A stretch of DNA of 33,039 bases from positions 1 through 33,039 of the forward strand of contig JAITUU010000052.1 of assembly GCA_031286165.1 (NCBI GenBank), given 5' to 3'. A program made the position numbers and the translations under genes. Positions 8,395 to 16,882 of the stretch are shown here, in pieces. Each line of letters begins with the position of its first letter. Position 1 is the stretch's first letter. The DNA is from Bacteroidales bacterium. Lineage in GTDB: Bacteria; Bacteroidota; Bacteroidia; Bacteroidales; UBA1715. A model generated the notes under the pieces. That model was given only the letters and a program-made list of their open reading frames with translations, did not search any database and had not been told where the DNA came from.

Positions 8395-8425
8395 CAAAAG
8401 TAAAATTTAATTGCGAATTAGCAAT
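8395..8425 (-). promoter_or_regulatory. Promoter of recA
   Basis: On the minus strand TACTTTTG (8402 down to 8395) is a TAnnTTTG box, with ATTG (8425 down to 8422) 19 bases upstream in place of TTTG. Distance to the recA ATG is about 19 bases. Confidence 0.5.
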
Positions 8426-8576
8426 TAGCAATCTCGAAATTTATTCTTGATATGTGGCATGAGAAAGTATGATTGCATATCATAAACACAGATATTTTGG
8501 ATTTGAAGAATAGATGCAAACTCACCTATTTCTGTAATATACAGCGAGAAACATCTCGGAAGTCGGAAAAAAGATA

Positions 8577-8584
8577 TATCTTTG
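8577..8584 (+). promoter_or_regulatory. -7 box upstream of the DEAD-box helicase
   Basis: TATCTTTG matches TAnnTTTG exactly and is followed by the common C. No good TTTG lies 19-21 bases upstream. A leader of about 50 bases precedes the ATG at 8643. Confidence 0.45.
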
Positions 8585-8642
8585 CAAGCGAAAGGTGTTC
8601 TAACCATTGAAACATCTGACGATTATATTTTAACTTACATAA

Positions 8643-10583
8643 ATGGAATTTTTTAAAGATGGTGCTCTTGCACCCGAAGTATTGAAGGCAATACAGGATT
8701 TAGGTTTTGAAAAACCTACCGAAATACAAAGTGCTGCAATACCCTATTTACTTGGCAATCGCCGCGATTTAATAGCCTTGGCTCAAACCGGAACGGGAAA
8801 AACCGCCGCTTTCGGCTTACCTATCATTTCTCAAATTGACTATGCTCACGTGGTGCCGCAAATGCTCGTAATTTGTCCTACGCGCGAACTCTGTATGCAA
8901 ATCGAAAAAGATTTACGCAATTTTGGTGCCTATTTGCCGCTCAAAACTGTAGCCGTGTATGGCGGTGCAAGTATTCGCGACCAATTTCGCGCCATAGAAC
9001 GTGGTGTGCACGTGGTGGTGGCTACTCCGGGTCGTTTGGTAGATATTATAGAACGTAAACGCATAGATTTGAGCAATGTACGCGATGTGGTACTCGATGA
9101 ATCGGACGAAATGCTCAACATGGGTTTTCAAGAAAGTATCGACACGATTTTGGAACAAACGCCCGAAAACAAACGCACGCTGCTTTTTTCGGCTACCATG
9201 CCCAAAGAAGTGCGCCGCATAGCAAGCAATTATATGATTAATCCCGAAGAAATTACCATAGGTACCAAAAATTCGGGTGCTACTACGGTATTGCATCATG
9301 CTTACGTGGTGCAGTCGAAAGACCGCTATACGGCTCTTAAACGCATTGCCGATTTTTACCCCGATATATATGGTATAGTATTTTGCCGCACGCGCCAAGA
9401 AACCAAAGACATAGCCGATAAATTGATGGCAGACGGCTACAATGCCGATGCTCTTCACGGCGATTTGTCGCAAGCGCAGCGCGACTATGTAATGAAAAAA
9501 TTCCGCAGCAAAAATTTGCAAATTTTGGTTGCCACCGATGTTGCTGCTCGCGGACTTGATGTGCAAAATTTAACCCACGTTATCAATTTTTCAATTCCCG
9601 ATGACATAGAAACCTACACGCACCGCAGTGGTCGCACGGGCAGAGCAGGTCGCGAGGGAATTTCTATTGCTATTTGCAATTTGCGTGAAAAAGGAAAATT
9701 GCGTGCCATTGAACGCTTGATTCAGCGCAATTTTGAGTACAAACAAGTGCCGGGAGGAAAGGAGATTTGCGAAATTCAAATGCACCACTTGATTGAAAAA
9801 ATCAAAGCAGTGGAGGTGGACGAAGATAAAATTGGTAGTTTCATGTTCACGGTGAATCAGGCGTTTGAAGGAATGTCGAAGGAGGATTTGATTCGTCATT
9901 TTGTGTCGTTTGAGTTCAATAGAATGATACAATATTATGAAGGTGCAAAAGATATTAACGTGCATGGCAACGCGCCCGATGAAGGCGATAGCAAAAAATC
10001 GCGCCGCCGCGACCGCGATGAACGTGGCGGACGTGAGCGTGAAGGCAGAGACCGTGGCGACCGCAACGACCGCCGTGATAGAAACGATAACACCGAAAAT
10101 CGCAAACAACGCCGCGAACGTGAATACGGTAACGACCGTGATGAGCGAGGCGCAAGAACTTCCGGTTCTTCGGGCGATTACACGCGATTTTTTATCAATG
10201 TGGGTAAAAAAGAGGATTTCGACAAATCGAAAATGTTGCGTCTTTTGAATGAAAATTTGAACGACCGCGATATTCGTTTTGGTGCGATAGATATTTTAAA
10301 ATCTTTCTCATTTTTTGAAGTAGATAGTCGTTTTACGGGCAAAGTACTTCATTCGCTTGCCGGCGCAAACTATGAAGGTCGCACTATTTCGGTGGAAGTA
10401 GCGCAGGCTCCGCAAGGAAAAGCGGCTCGTGGCTCGAAAAATGATTTTATAAAAGGTGATGATTTTTTCAAAAATCGCAATAAGGAAAAAGAACGCGGAA
10501 CCGGTGCTTTCCGTTCCGAACGAGGGAATGGCAGCGGCAGACGCAACAAACACTCCGGCGGCGGCGGTCGCAAGCGATATTAA
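8643..10583 (+). CDS. DEAD-box ATP-dependent RNA helicase (DeaD/CsdA type)
   Basis: A 646-residue RNA helicase, likely active in ribosome assembly or mRNA structure at low temperature, as for DeaD/CsdA proteins. Motifs in order: Q motif region GFEKPTEIQ (21-29), motif I AQTGTGKT (47-54), Ia PTREL (79-83), GG (107-108), TPGR (128-131), motif II DESD (152-155), SAT (183-185), the helicase-C region IVFCRTRQETKDIADKL, VATDVAARGLDV (296-307) and HRSGRTGRAG (327-336). A low-complexity Arg/Asp/Gly tract follows (about 440-505). After it comes a DbpA-type RNA-binding fold (YTRFFINVGKKEDF to RTISVEVAQ), then a basic Gly/Arg tail. Motif II has Ser in place of the usual Ala, which is conservative within DExD proteins. 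The gene is divergent from recA and ends in a strong terminator. Confidence 0.97.
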   Translation: MEFFKDGALAPEVLKAIQDLGFEKPTEIQSAAIPYLLGNRRDLIALAQTGTGKTAAFGLPIISQIDYAHVVPQMLVICPTRELCMQIEKDLRNFGAYLPLKTVAVYGGASIRDQFRAIERGVHVVVATPGRLVDIIERKRIDLSNVRDVVLDESDEMLNMGFQESIDTILEQTPENKRTLLFSATMPKEVRRIASNYMINPEEITIGTKNSGATTVLHHAYVVQSKDRYTALKRIADFYPDIYGIVFCRTRQETKDIADKLMADGYNADALHGDLSQAQRDYVMKKFRSKNLQILVATDVAARGLDVQNLTHVINFSIPDDIETYTHRSGRTGRAGREGISIAICNLREKGKLRAIERLIQRNFEYKQVPGGKEICEIQMHHLIEKIKAVEVDEDKIGSFMFTVNQAFEGMSKEDLIRHFVSFEFNRMIQYYEGAKDINVHGNAPDEGDSKKSRRRDRDERGGREREGRDRGDRNDRRDRNDNTENRKQRREREYGNDRDERGARTSGSSGDYTRFFINVGKKEDFDKSKMLRLLNENLNDRDIRFGAIDILKSFSFFEVDSRFTGKVLHSLAGANYEGRTISVEVAQAPQGKAARGSKNDFIKGDDFFKNRNKEKERGTGAFRSERGNGSGRRNKHSGGGGRKRY

Positions 10584-10587
10584 ATAG

Positions 10588-10624
10588 AAAAGCCTCAAAA
10601 GAGCAATCTTTTGGGGCTTTTTTT
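10588..10624. terminator. Intrinsic terminator after the helicase gene
   Basis: AAAGCCTCAAAAGA pairs with TCTTTTGGGGCTTT (one G-T pair) around a GCAA loop, followed by a T run. It reaches the stop codon of the convergent YkgJ-type gene and has an A run on the other side, so it may work in both directions. Confidence 0.85.
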
Positions 10625-11109
10625 CAACTTTCAGTTTTCAACTCTTTAAAAATTCCGAAAATTATGGGGCAGGTTTTGCAATTTTTGGCGTGCAGCGAAA
10701 GAAGTTGTTCTTGTCGGCGGCGGTCGCTGTGCGGATATTCGCGACAGGCTTTGGGGCGGGCTTCATACACACTGCAATAATTATCGGGCAATAGAAAAGG
10801 GCAAGGGCTTTGGCGAAACATATAATCGCCATCGGAATCGAGAATAAAATACCGCTCCACAAGTTGTGCGGGGCGAAGTTTGAGATGTTTTGCAAGGCGG
10901 GTAATATCTACATCTTTTACGCCCGGACCAAGTGTTTTACAGCAGCAAGCACATTCCAAACAGTCAATACGCGCAAAAAATTCTTCGTGTAACTTGTGAA
11001 TTGTTTCATCAAAATTTTTGGGCGTTTTTTGTTTTAGTTTCTTCAATTTTGCCAGCACTTCGGCGCAGGATTTTTGCTGCTGCTGTTGCAACTGTTGCAG
11101 GAGAGACAT
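10624..11109 (-). CDS. YkgJ-family cysteine-cluster protein (putative metal binding)
   Basis: A 161-residue cytoplasmic protein of the CxxCxxCC (YkgJ, UPF0153) family, thought to bind zinc or an iron-sulfur centre; no reaction is established. Cysteines fall at 50, 53, 55, 56 and 57 (DCLECACCCK), then 103 (SPCPFL), 112 (NYCSVYEARP) and 122 (KACREYP), which is the family pattern, with an extra CKTC pair near 144-147. The N-terminus has a Gln-rich run (residues 5-12). The gene starts 8 bp after the stop of the PorU2-like gene and is probably translated from its transcript. A link to T9SS is not shown and may only reflect shared transcription. Confidence 0.85.
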   Translation of the reverse strand: MSLLQQLQQQQQKSCAEVLAKLKKLKQKTPKNFDETIHKLHEEFFARIDCLECACCCKTLGPGVKDVDITRLAKHLKLRPAQLVERYFILDSDGDYMFRQSPCPFLLPDNYCSVYEARPKACREYPHSDRRRQEQLLSLHAKNCKTCPIIFGIFKELKTES

Positions 11110-11117
11110 GGTGCGAG

Positions 11118-14100
11118 TTATCGAATAATTAGTTTTTGACTGCCGCTTTTAATCACACCGCCGGTGGTATTGGGCAGCGTGCCAAAATCTTTTTCGTTGG
11201 TGTAACTCAAATGATAGGTATAAACGCCGGGTGCCATATTTTTCATACTCGTGTTCCAATATACGGTAACATCATTGGTGCCTATGTGCAAATCGCGCAA
11301 TGGAATTTCGTGTACAATGTCGCCGGTGAGGGAGTAAATCGAAATTTTGGCATCGCGCGGCAGTACCGCACCACTCAGCACTATGCGGAAAGTTGTGTAA
11401 TCGTGCGCCGGATTGGGGAAATTGTAGAGTGAAGAAATTTGCGATTTTCCTTGTACTTTGAACTGTATGGTGTAGGGTTTGTCGTGCGTATTTCCGCTCG
11501 CATCGCGGGCATATACTATCAATTCGTAAGTACCATCGGCGAGTTGCGGAGTGAAAAGTGCTTGGCATGAGTTCCACTGTGCTTGCGCCGGTGCAAATTG
11601 CAGTGTATTGTGAGCAAAGAAATATTGCTCGCTAACATTGGTAGCCACATTGCGCACATAAATAGTGAAGTGTGAAGTATCTTGCAAGAGCAAAAATTGA
11701 TTTTCATCGAAAAGTGAAATCAAAATATTCGGTTTGCTCGATACATAGTCGCCATTGAGCAGGTGCCGATTGTCGAAAGTAACATCGAGCGAAGGTTTTG
11801 TGAGGTCGCAATACACGTAGAATGGGTGGAAAATAATATTGTTGAAGTGCAAATTTTCCAATTGGTCATATATGCCCGTTTCGGGATTTACCGGATTTGC
11901 CTCCACGTGGAGGGTATAATTTCCTTGTGTGAGCGATTGCGTGGAGTGATTGAAAAATGCTATTACACTCTCTTTTGCCCCTACCGGTGCTATGCGTTGA
12001 TATTCCGAAACCACCAATTCTTGTGCGCTATTGCGAATTTCAAAGTGCATGAGCACACTATCCATTGCAGTGTAAGAAATATTGCGCACGTCTATTTTTG
12101 CACGCAGTGTGTCGCCTTGCACAATAGAGTCGGCGTGGAATTTTAGGTTAAAATACGCATCGGCATAGATTGAAAGTTCGCCAACCGGGTCAAAATAGAC
12201 CTTCCAAAAATTTAATTTTGAGGCGGTGCGATAGGTTTGGTCTTGCATGGTATTTTGCAAACGCAGGTAGGGCGTTAAGTTGGCATTCACAAGTGAATTA
12301 AGTTGCACGGTATCGCTGCCGGCAGGAAGTTTCACTGCAAAATGATTTCCTTGGTCGGGCAAAAATGCGGTGGTGGAAATAGTGCTTGCATCGGCATCAT
12401 CGAGCAGAGTTTTTCCCCACAGAGCCGTTTCAAAATGATGCGAAGGTCCTATAAACGGCGTGGTAATAGTGCCTTGTATGCGTTTTGATTCAAACGAAGT
12501 GCTGAGGTTGATTTTTTCGCCATCGGTAGTGCTTTTTACTTCTTGTACCGAAGCAGGATTACCTTTTTGACAGAACATAATGTAGGAATAATTCTCTGTT
12601 TCGTCATTTTGTGGAATTTGCGCACCCAAACGCGAGAAGGCATCTTTGAGTTCTTGGCGGATTGTTTTTACGTTTCCAAAAGAATACACGAGTATAAAAT
12701 TACCGTTGGGAACAATGGTATCGAAGAAATTCGCCAAATTCATTTGATAGGTGGTATCTGCCGAAAGGAAGCCAAGATAACTGCGCACGAAGCCATTCCA
12801 GCGGTTTGGTCTGTCGTTCCAATGTCCGCAATTCGGACGGTCGGAAAGCCACGGGATAGAGGTGGTGGAATCGAATACTACCACGTTGAATGCCGCTGAG
12901 GTAATAGGGTATGCACTCGTTTGCATTTGCGTAACATCGAGTATATAGCGCGTATCGAAATAGTACGAATCGGGGTAGGTGCCGCCGCCCGGTTTTGGAA
13001 TTTCCATATTGCGGTTGTAGCAACTTACATCGTGAATTGATTGCTCAAAATCGTATTGCTGCGTTTTCATGTCATAGGTAAGGTAAGAAAGAGTGTTGTT
13101 GCTCGAAAGCACGTAGTCGGTAAATTGCCCTTTGTGCTGTTGCGCCCAGCCGTTTTTACCTTTTTCATACACAAAGGAACTCACGCGCCATTCCGAAGAA
13201 TCGCTTGCCCACACGCGCCAATAGTAGGTTACATTTTCCAATAGTTTTATGTTTGGTTTCCATGTAACTATCGACTCGGTATTTTCGCGGAAGGTTTTCG
13301 GGAAACGCAAATCGCTATTGAATGAAAGTGTGGTATCTATTTCCAAATAGAGTGTTCGCGGAGGGTTGAGAGGGTCCACAGCCACCACTACCAGCGACAC
13401 GGTGTCGTAAGGAATAATGGCGAAATTTGGCGGAAATGCCGGCAATACATCTTGCGCGGTTATAAACACAGTGGAGCGAGCCGTATTGTTGGTTTCTACG
13501 AGTTCGGCAAGTTGCAGGCAGGGTATGCTGTCGCCTTCAATCGGGCGGAAATACACCAATCGCGAACGGTCTATGAGTTTATTCACGCTATCTTGCGAAA
13601 TGCGCGTAATAGGCAATACGGTAGCCTCCACGTTGAAATTTCCTGCCGAAAAGTTGGTGGTATTGAAAGTAATTGTTACCGTATCTACCGAGAAAATATT
13701 GCGCACTATGGTGTCGCGCGTTGCCACAAGTTGGTTTGTTTGTGCCGAAAAAGCATTGAGGCGCAGCAAACAGGAATCGCCGGTGGCGCGTCCGTTGTTA
13801 TACACGCTCACGTTCACATTGAAATTACTCAAATCGGTGGAAATAATTTGTGGACTGAATTGAAAACTCGATGTGCGAATTTCATAATCGGGCAGGTCAA
13901 ATCCTCCTATAACAATAGAAGGGTCGCCGTGATAATTCATGCTCAACATGGAATAAATCACACTTTCAAAGTTGTAGTTTTTTTGCCCAAGTTCTTTCAC
14001 GGTAAGCATCATGCTCGAACCCAAGGATTTATTGTAGTTGTAGTAGGCAATATTGCGCACCAAACTCGCGGTAAATAGGTTGAGGTAGGGTGGTATGCCC

Positions 14101-16187
14101 ACGTCGATATTGGCTACAAAGGCTATGGCTCCTTTCATAGGCGTATTGAAAATCCATTTTTCATTAATTCCCGAAGGATTGGTGGAAAAAATATCGCCCG
14201 AATAACAGGAATTTGCAATCAAAAGCGGATATTTTCCTTCGTTGTTGAATAAAATAGGGTCGTCTATGGTTTGGTCGAAACTCGAACCCGATGCGTGTCC
14301 GAAAAAGTTGAGAATACTTGTGCCGGCATTCATATTTTTGCTGATAATATCGGGTTCGGTTTTTTCAAATATATCCGAAGACGATTTGAGGAAGGTGCTT
14401 ACATTTGCACCAAAATACGACCCCGTTATGGCGGTTTCAAATCCTTTCAAATATCCTTTTATTTCGGTTTGCTCGCTTTGATTGCTGCCGCCGCCAAAGT
14501 GCATTACGGTTTTCATCCACGCAGCGGGCGTTTGTGCTTCATACAAGCGCACTTTGTTCAAGTAATTGATAACATCGGCTCCCGTTTGTGCTGCTATGCG
14601 CCCTATGCTTGCCGGCGTGCGGAAGGTGTTCATGGTACTTTTGTGATTACTTATGGTAAACAAAATATCGGAACCGGGGTAGCCCATAGTGGGCACCAGC
14701 GTTTGTTCATAGAGAGCCGCATTTTTTCGGAAATCGGTAATTTTATACCCTTTTCCTATAATCAAGAAATTTTCGGGTTTTATGCTCCACTGCGCTTGTG
14801 CAAATCGAATAAATTCATGAATTGCCACCGGGTGTTTGCCAATTCCGTACGCAAATTGGTTGTAGAGTTCTTCCACATCTATTACAATGGTTTTTTTACC
14901 CGTAGAATCGCGGTAGGCGGCGTATTGCCGCGCTTCGTTCCATAAAGAACTATGCGTAATAATCACAAAATCGCCTTGATTTTTACTGTTACTCATATCA
15001 AAAAAATCGCCTTTTACAGTGGTATTTTTTGTGTTCACAATTTTTCCGCCGGCAGATTTTATTTCCGAAGGATTTACTGCAAAGCAGTGTAAATCTTTCA
15101 ATACATTGGGCACCAGCACTTGATAATCTGCGCCGTTTTGCGTGAGTACTATGCGCTGTTGAATTTCGGGAATGTATAAAATTGGTGCAGTGCCGCCATC
15201 GAAATTGGTGATTTTTAGGAGGAGATAATCTTTGTTTGACGATTGCTTGGGTATGGTAAATCCAAAACTTTTCGCCCCTGCAAAATCGTAATTGCGCGGA
15301 TAGGTAATTTCTATATACACCACCGAATTTTGGTCGGCGGTTTTGCCGTTGCCCGCAAAACTTTGAAATGAAAACTGCGTAGTTGCCGGCAGTGCTCCTG
15401 ATGTGCGCAGAGTTTTATGCACTGCATTGAAATTGTAGTAGGTAGTGTCGAATCGCTGCGCCGCTCCGGTGGTATTAATGCCCACGCTTATATCGTGGCG
15501 TGTTTCGGAAACGCCGGCAACGCCAAATCGAATTATTGAAGGCACGCCTACGTTTGCAAAATTCGGACTTGCGAGCGTGTAGGTTTTCGCGCTGGTAGCA
15601 GTCATATTGAAAGCAGCATCGCACCAACCTTCGGCATCGAGTATGTAGGGCGCAGGCGCGGTAGTATTGTAACTCGCGCTGTAATTTTGGCGCACCGTAG
15701 CCAAGCAATAGGTAAGCGGTGTGTATGCCGAAAAATTAGTGCTTGGCGTACTTCGGTTGTATTGCAAACATGGCTCTGCACTTGGAAAGGTTAAAAAATA
15801 CGCTGCCGTGTCGTTATACAAACTATACGCATCGTTCAGTGGTTTGGTGTAACTCACAGCCGTGTCAAGCCAGCCGGTGTTTCCGCCCGGTGCGTAAAAT
15901 TCTATGTAATCGCCATCGGCAAAAATTCCTGTGTTATTGGAAAGATACAGAGGCACTTGTTTGCCTGCGTGAATTAATTGTATGTAAGGAAGTGAAAATT
16001 TGGTGCTCGGTGCAACACCCAAAAGACTGCGCAAATTCGCTCCCGTGATTTTATACACGCCTTGATTGGCAATGGGTATTTTTACGTAGGATTGATTATA
16101 TTGTATCCACCCGTTATTGCCCGATTGAGCAAAAAGGGCACATGAAAGGAATAAAGAAATAATATATGCTGCTATTTTTTTCATCAA
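11118..16187 (-). CDS. porU2: PorU2-like C25 (gingipain-family) cysteine peptidase, putative T9SS sortase
   Basis: A 1689-residue exported peptidase. In the PorU family the enzyme cleaves the C-terminal sorting domain of T9SS cargo and attaches it to a surface anchor; PorU2 is a longer paralogue whose own role is less clear. Residues 1-20 are a signal peptide. The C25 catalytic domain spans about 405-760 with IGRIAAQT (528-535), the catalytic His in NFFGHASG (H631) and the catalytic Cys in LIANSCYSGD (C661). A very long series of beta domains follows, and a FlgD-like/T9SS-type fold ends it (from about 1590; NFPNPAHDYTTF, MAPGVYTYHLSY). It heads a two-gene unit with the YkgJ protein, preceded by a TAnnTTTG box. 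Typical PorU is much shorter (about 1100-1200), so I favour PorU2. Exported cargo in this window (1408-2370) would be possible substrates. Confidence 0.88.
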   Translation of the reverse strand: MMKKIAAYIISLFLSCALFAQSGNNGWIQYNQSYVKIPIANQGVYKITGANLRSLLGVAPSTKFSLPYIQLIHAGKQVPLYLSNNTGIFADGDYIEFYAPGGNTGWLDTAVSYTKPLNDAYSLYNDTAAYFLTFPSAEPCLQYNRSTPSTNFSAYTPLTYCLATVRQNYSASYNTTAPAPYILDAEGWCDAAFNMTATSAKTYTLASPNFANVGVPSIIRFGVAGVSETRHDISVGINTTGAAQRFDTTYYNFNAVHKTLRTSGALPATTQFSFQSFAGNGKTADQNSVVYIEITYPRNYDFAGAKSFGFTIPKQSSNKDYLLLKITNFDGGTAPILYIPEIQQRIVLTQNGADYQVLVPNVLKDLHCFAVNPSEIKSAGGKIVNTKNTTVKGDFFDMSNSKNQGDFVIITHSSLWNEARQYAAYRDSTGKKTIVIDVEELYNQFAYGIGKHPVAIHEFIRFAQAQWSIKPENFLIIGKGYKITDFRKNAALYEQTLVPTMGYPGSDILFTISNHKSTMNTFRTPASIGRIAAQTGADVINYLNKVRLYEAQTPAAWMKTVMHFGGGSNQSEQTEIKGYLKGFETAITGSYFGANVSTFLKSSSDIFEKTEPDIISKNMNAGTSILNFFGHASGSSFDQTIDDPILFNNEGKYPLLIANSCYSGDIFSTNPSGINEKWIFNTPMKGAIAFVANIDVGIPPYLNLFTASLVRNIAYYNYNKSLGSSMMLTVKELGQKNYNFESVIYSMLSMNYHGDPSIVIGGFDLPDYEIRTSSFQFSPQIISTDLSNFNVNVSVYNNGRATGDSCLLRLNAFSAQTNQLVATRDTIVRNIFSVDTVTITFNTTNFSAGNFNVEATVLPITRISQDSVNKLIDRSRLVYFRPIEGDSIPCLQLAELVETNNTARSTVFITAQDVLPAFPPNFAIIPYDTVSLVVVAVDPLNPPRTLYLEIDTTLSFNSDLRFPKTFRENTESIVTWKPNIKLLENVTYYWRVWASDSSEWRVSSFVYEKGKNGWAQQHKGQFTDYVLSSNNTLSYLTYDMKTQQYDFEQSIHDVSCYNRNMEIPKPGGGTYPDSYYFDTRYILDVTQMQTSAYPITSAAFNVVVFDSTTSIPWLSDRPNCGHWNDRPNRWNGFVRSYLGFLSADTTYQMNLANFFDTIVPNGNFILVYSFGNVKTIRQELKDAFSRLGAQIPQNDETENYSYIMFCQKGNPASVQEVKSTTDGEKINLSTSFESKRIQGTITTPFIGPSHHFETALWGKTLLDDADASTISTTAFLPDQGNHFAVKLPAGSDTVQLNSLVNANLTPYLRLQNTMQDQTYRTASKLNFWKVYFDPVGELSIYADAYFNLKFHADSIVQGDTLRAKIDVRNISYTAMDSVLMHFEIRNSAQELVVSEYQRIAPVGAKESVIAFFNHSTQSLTQGNYTLHVEANPVNPETGIYDQLENLHFNNIIFHPFYVYCDLTKPSLDVTFDNRHLLNGDYVSSKPNILISLFDENQFLLLQDTSHFTIYVRNVATNVSEQYFFAHNTLQFAPAQAQWNSCQALFTPQLADGTYELIVYARDASGNTHDKPYTIQFKVQGKSQISSLYNFPNPAHDYTTFRIVLSGAVLPRDAKISIYSLTGDIVHEIPLRDLHIGTNDVTVYWNTSMKNMAPGVYTYHLSYTNEKDFGTLPNTTGGVIKSGSQKLIIR

Positions 16188-16216
16188 ATATGTTGATTTG
16201 CGTAATTCTATGGTAA

Positions 16217-16224
16217 CAAATATA
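16217..16224 (-). promoter_or_regulatory. -7 box upstream of the PorU2-like gene
   Basis: On the minus strand TATATTTG matches TAnnTTTG, about 30 bases before the ATG at 16187. The -33 element is not convincing. The rest of 16188-16425 shows no other feature I can support. Confidence 0.45.
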
Positions 16225-16425
16225 TAAATTTTTCCGAGAGAAACCCTGTTATAACGGAATTTTGTGTGTTTTCGTATTTATTTTAGTAATTGTAATGACA
16301 TATATCACTATTTTTACCCTATCACACTGCCATACTGCTGCGTTGGTGGCGGAACGCACAAAACCTGCGTATTCCAGAAACAATATGTGTAATATGGCGT
16401 GCGATTGTAGAAATAAAACGCTGAT

Positions 16426-16791
16426 TTACAACGAAATATTGTGCTGTTGCAAAAACTCTTGCAGAATAAGTGCGTGATTTTCGGTGGCGTTCTTTGAGGC
16501 AAAGAGGAGGGTTATGGTTTTTTGCCCTTTGATTTTCTCTAAAAATTCCTTCACTGCCGGCGATTGTGCTAATTCCTGCATGTAGCGCGTGCGAAATTCC
16601 TGCCACCGTTCCTTCGGATTTTCGTGATACCACACGCGTAGTGGGGTGGAAGGAGTTATATCTTTTGCCCACAGGTTGTAGTGTAAGTTTTCTTTTTTTA
16701 TGCCTCTGGGGTAGAGTTTGTCCACCAGCACGCGATAGCCATCGCTCGGCTCTTGCGCTTCGTAAACCCGCTTAATGTGTACCGTTGTCAT
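16426..16791 (-). CDS. DUF488-family protein (YeaO-like)
   Basis: A 121-residue cytoplasmic protein of the DUF488 family; its biochemical function is not established. Family features are the start MTTVHIKRVYE, the stretch GYRVLVDKLYPRGIKKE, the WAKDITPS and LRVWYHENPKERWQEFRTRY blocks, and the region KTITLLFASKNATENHALIL. I chose the ATG at 16791: the frame is open to 16869, but the upstream residues are not family-like, and a TAnnTTTG box sits inside that upstream stretch. It is downstream of the shikimate fusion gene with a 91-bp gap and its own promoter box, so it may be expressed separately. Confidence 0.85.
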   Translation of the reverse strand: MTTVHIKRVYEAQEPSDGYRVLVDKLYPRGIKKENLHYNLWAKDITPSTPLRVWYHENPKERWQEFRTRYMQELAQSPAVKEFLEKIKGQKTITLLFASKNATENHALILQEFLQQHNISL

Positions 16792-16816
16792 AGTAATTGG
16801 TTTTGTGTGTGTGGCA

Positions 16817-16824
16817 CAAACATA
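16817..16824 (-). promoter_or_regulatory. -7 box upstream of the DUF488 gene
   Basis: On the minus strand TATGTTTG matches TAnnTTTG, about 26 bases before the chosen ATG (16791). It supports that start over upstream alternatives. Confidence 0.4.
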
Positions 16825-16882
16825 CACAAATCGCACAAAGAATTGATTTTTTTTGTGCAAAAAATACATCGAAGAGAGGTTT

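Noticed and set aside
16188-16425. Possible small gene or RNA between the PorU2-like and DUF488 genes
   Set aside because: Only short frames overlap here, with no signal peptide, conserved motif or hairpin beyond the -7 box.
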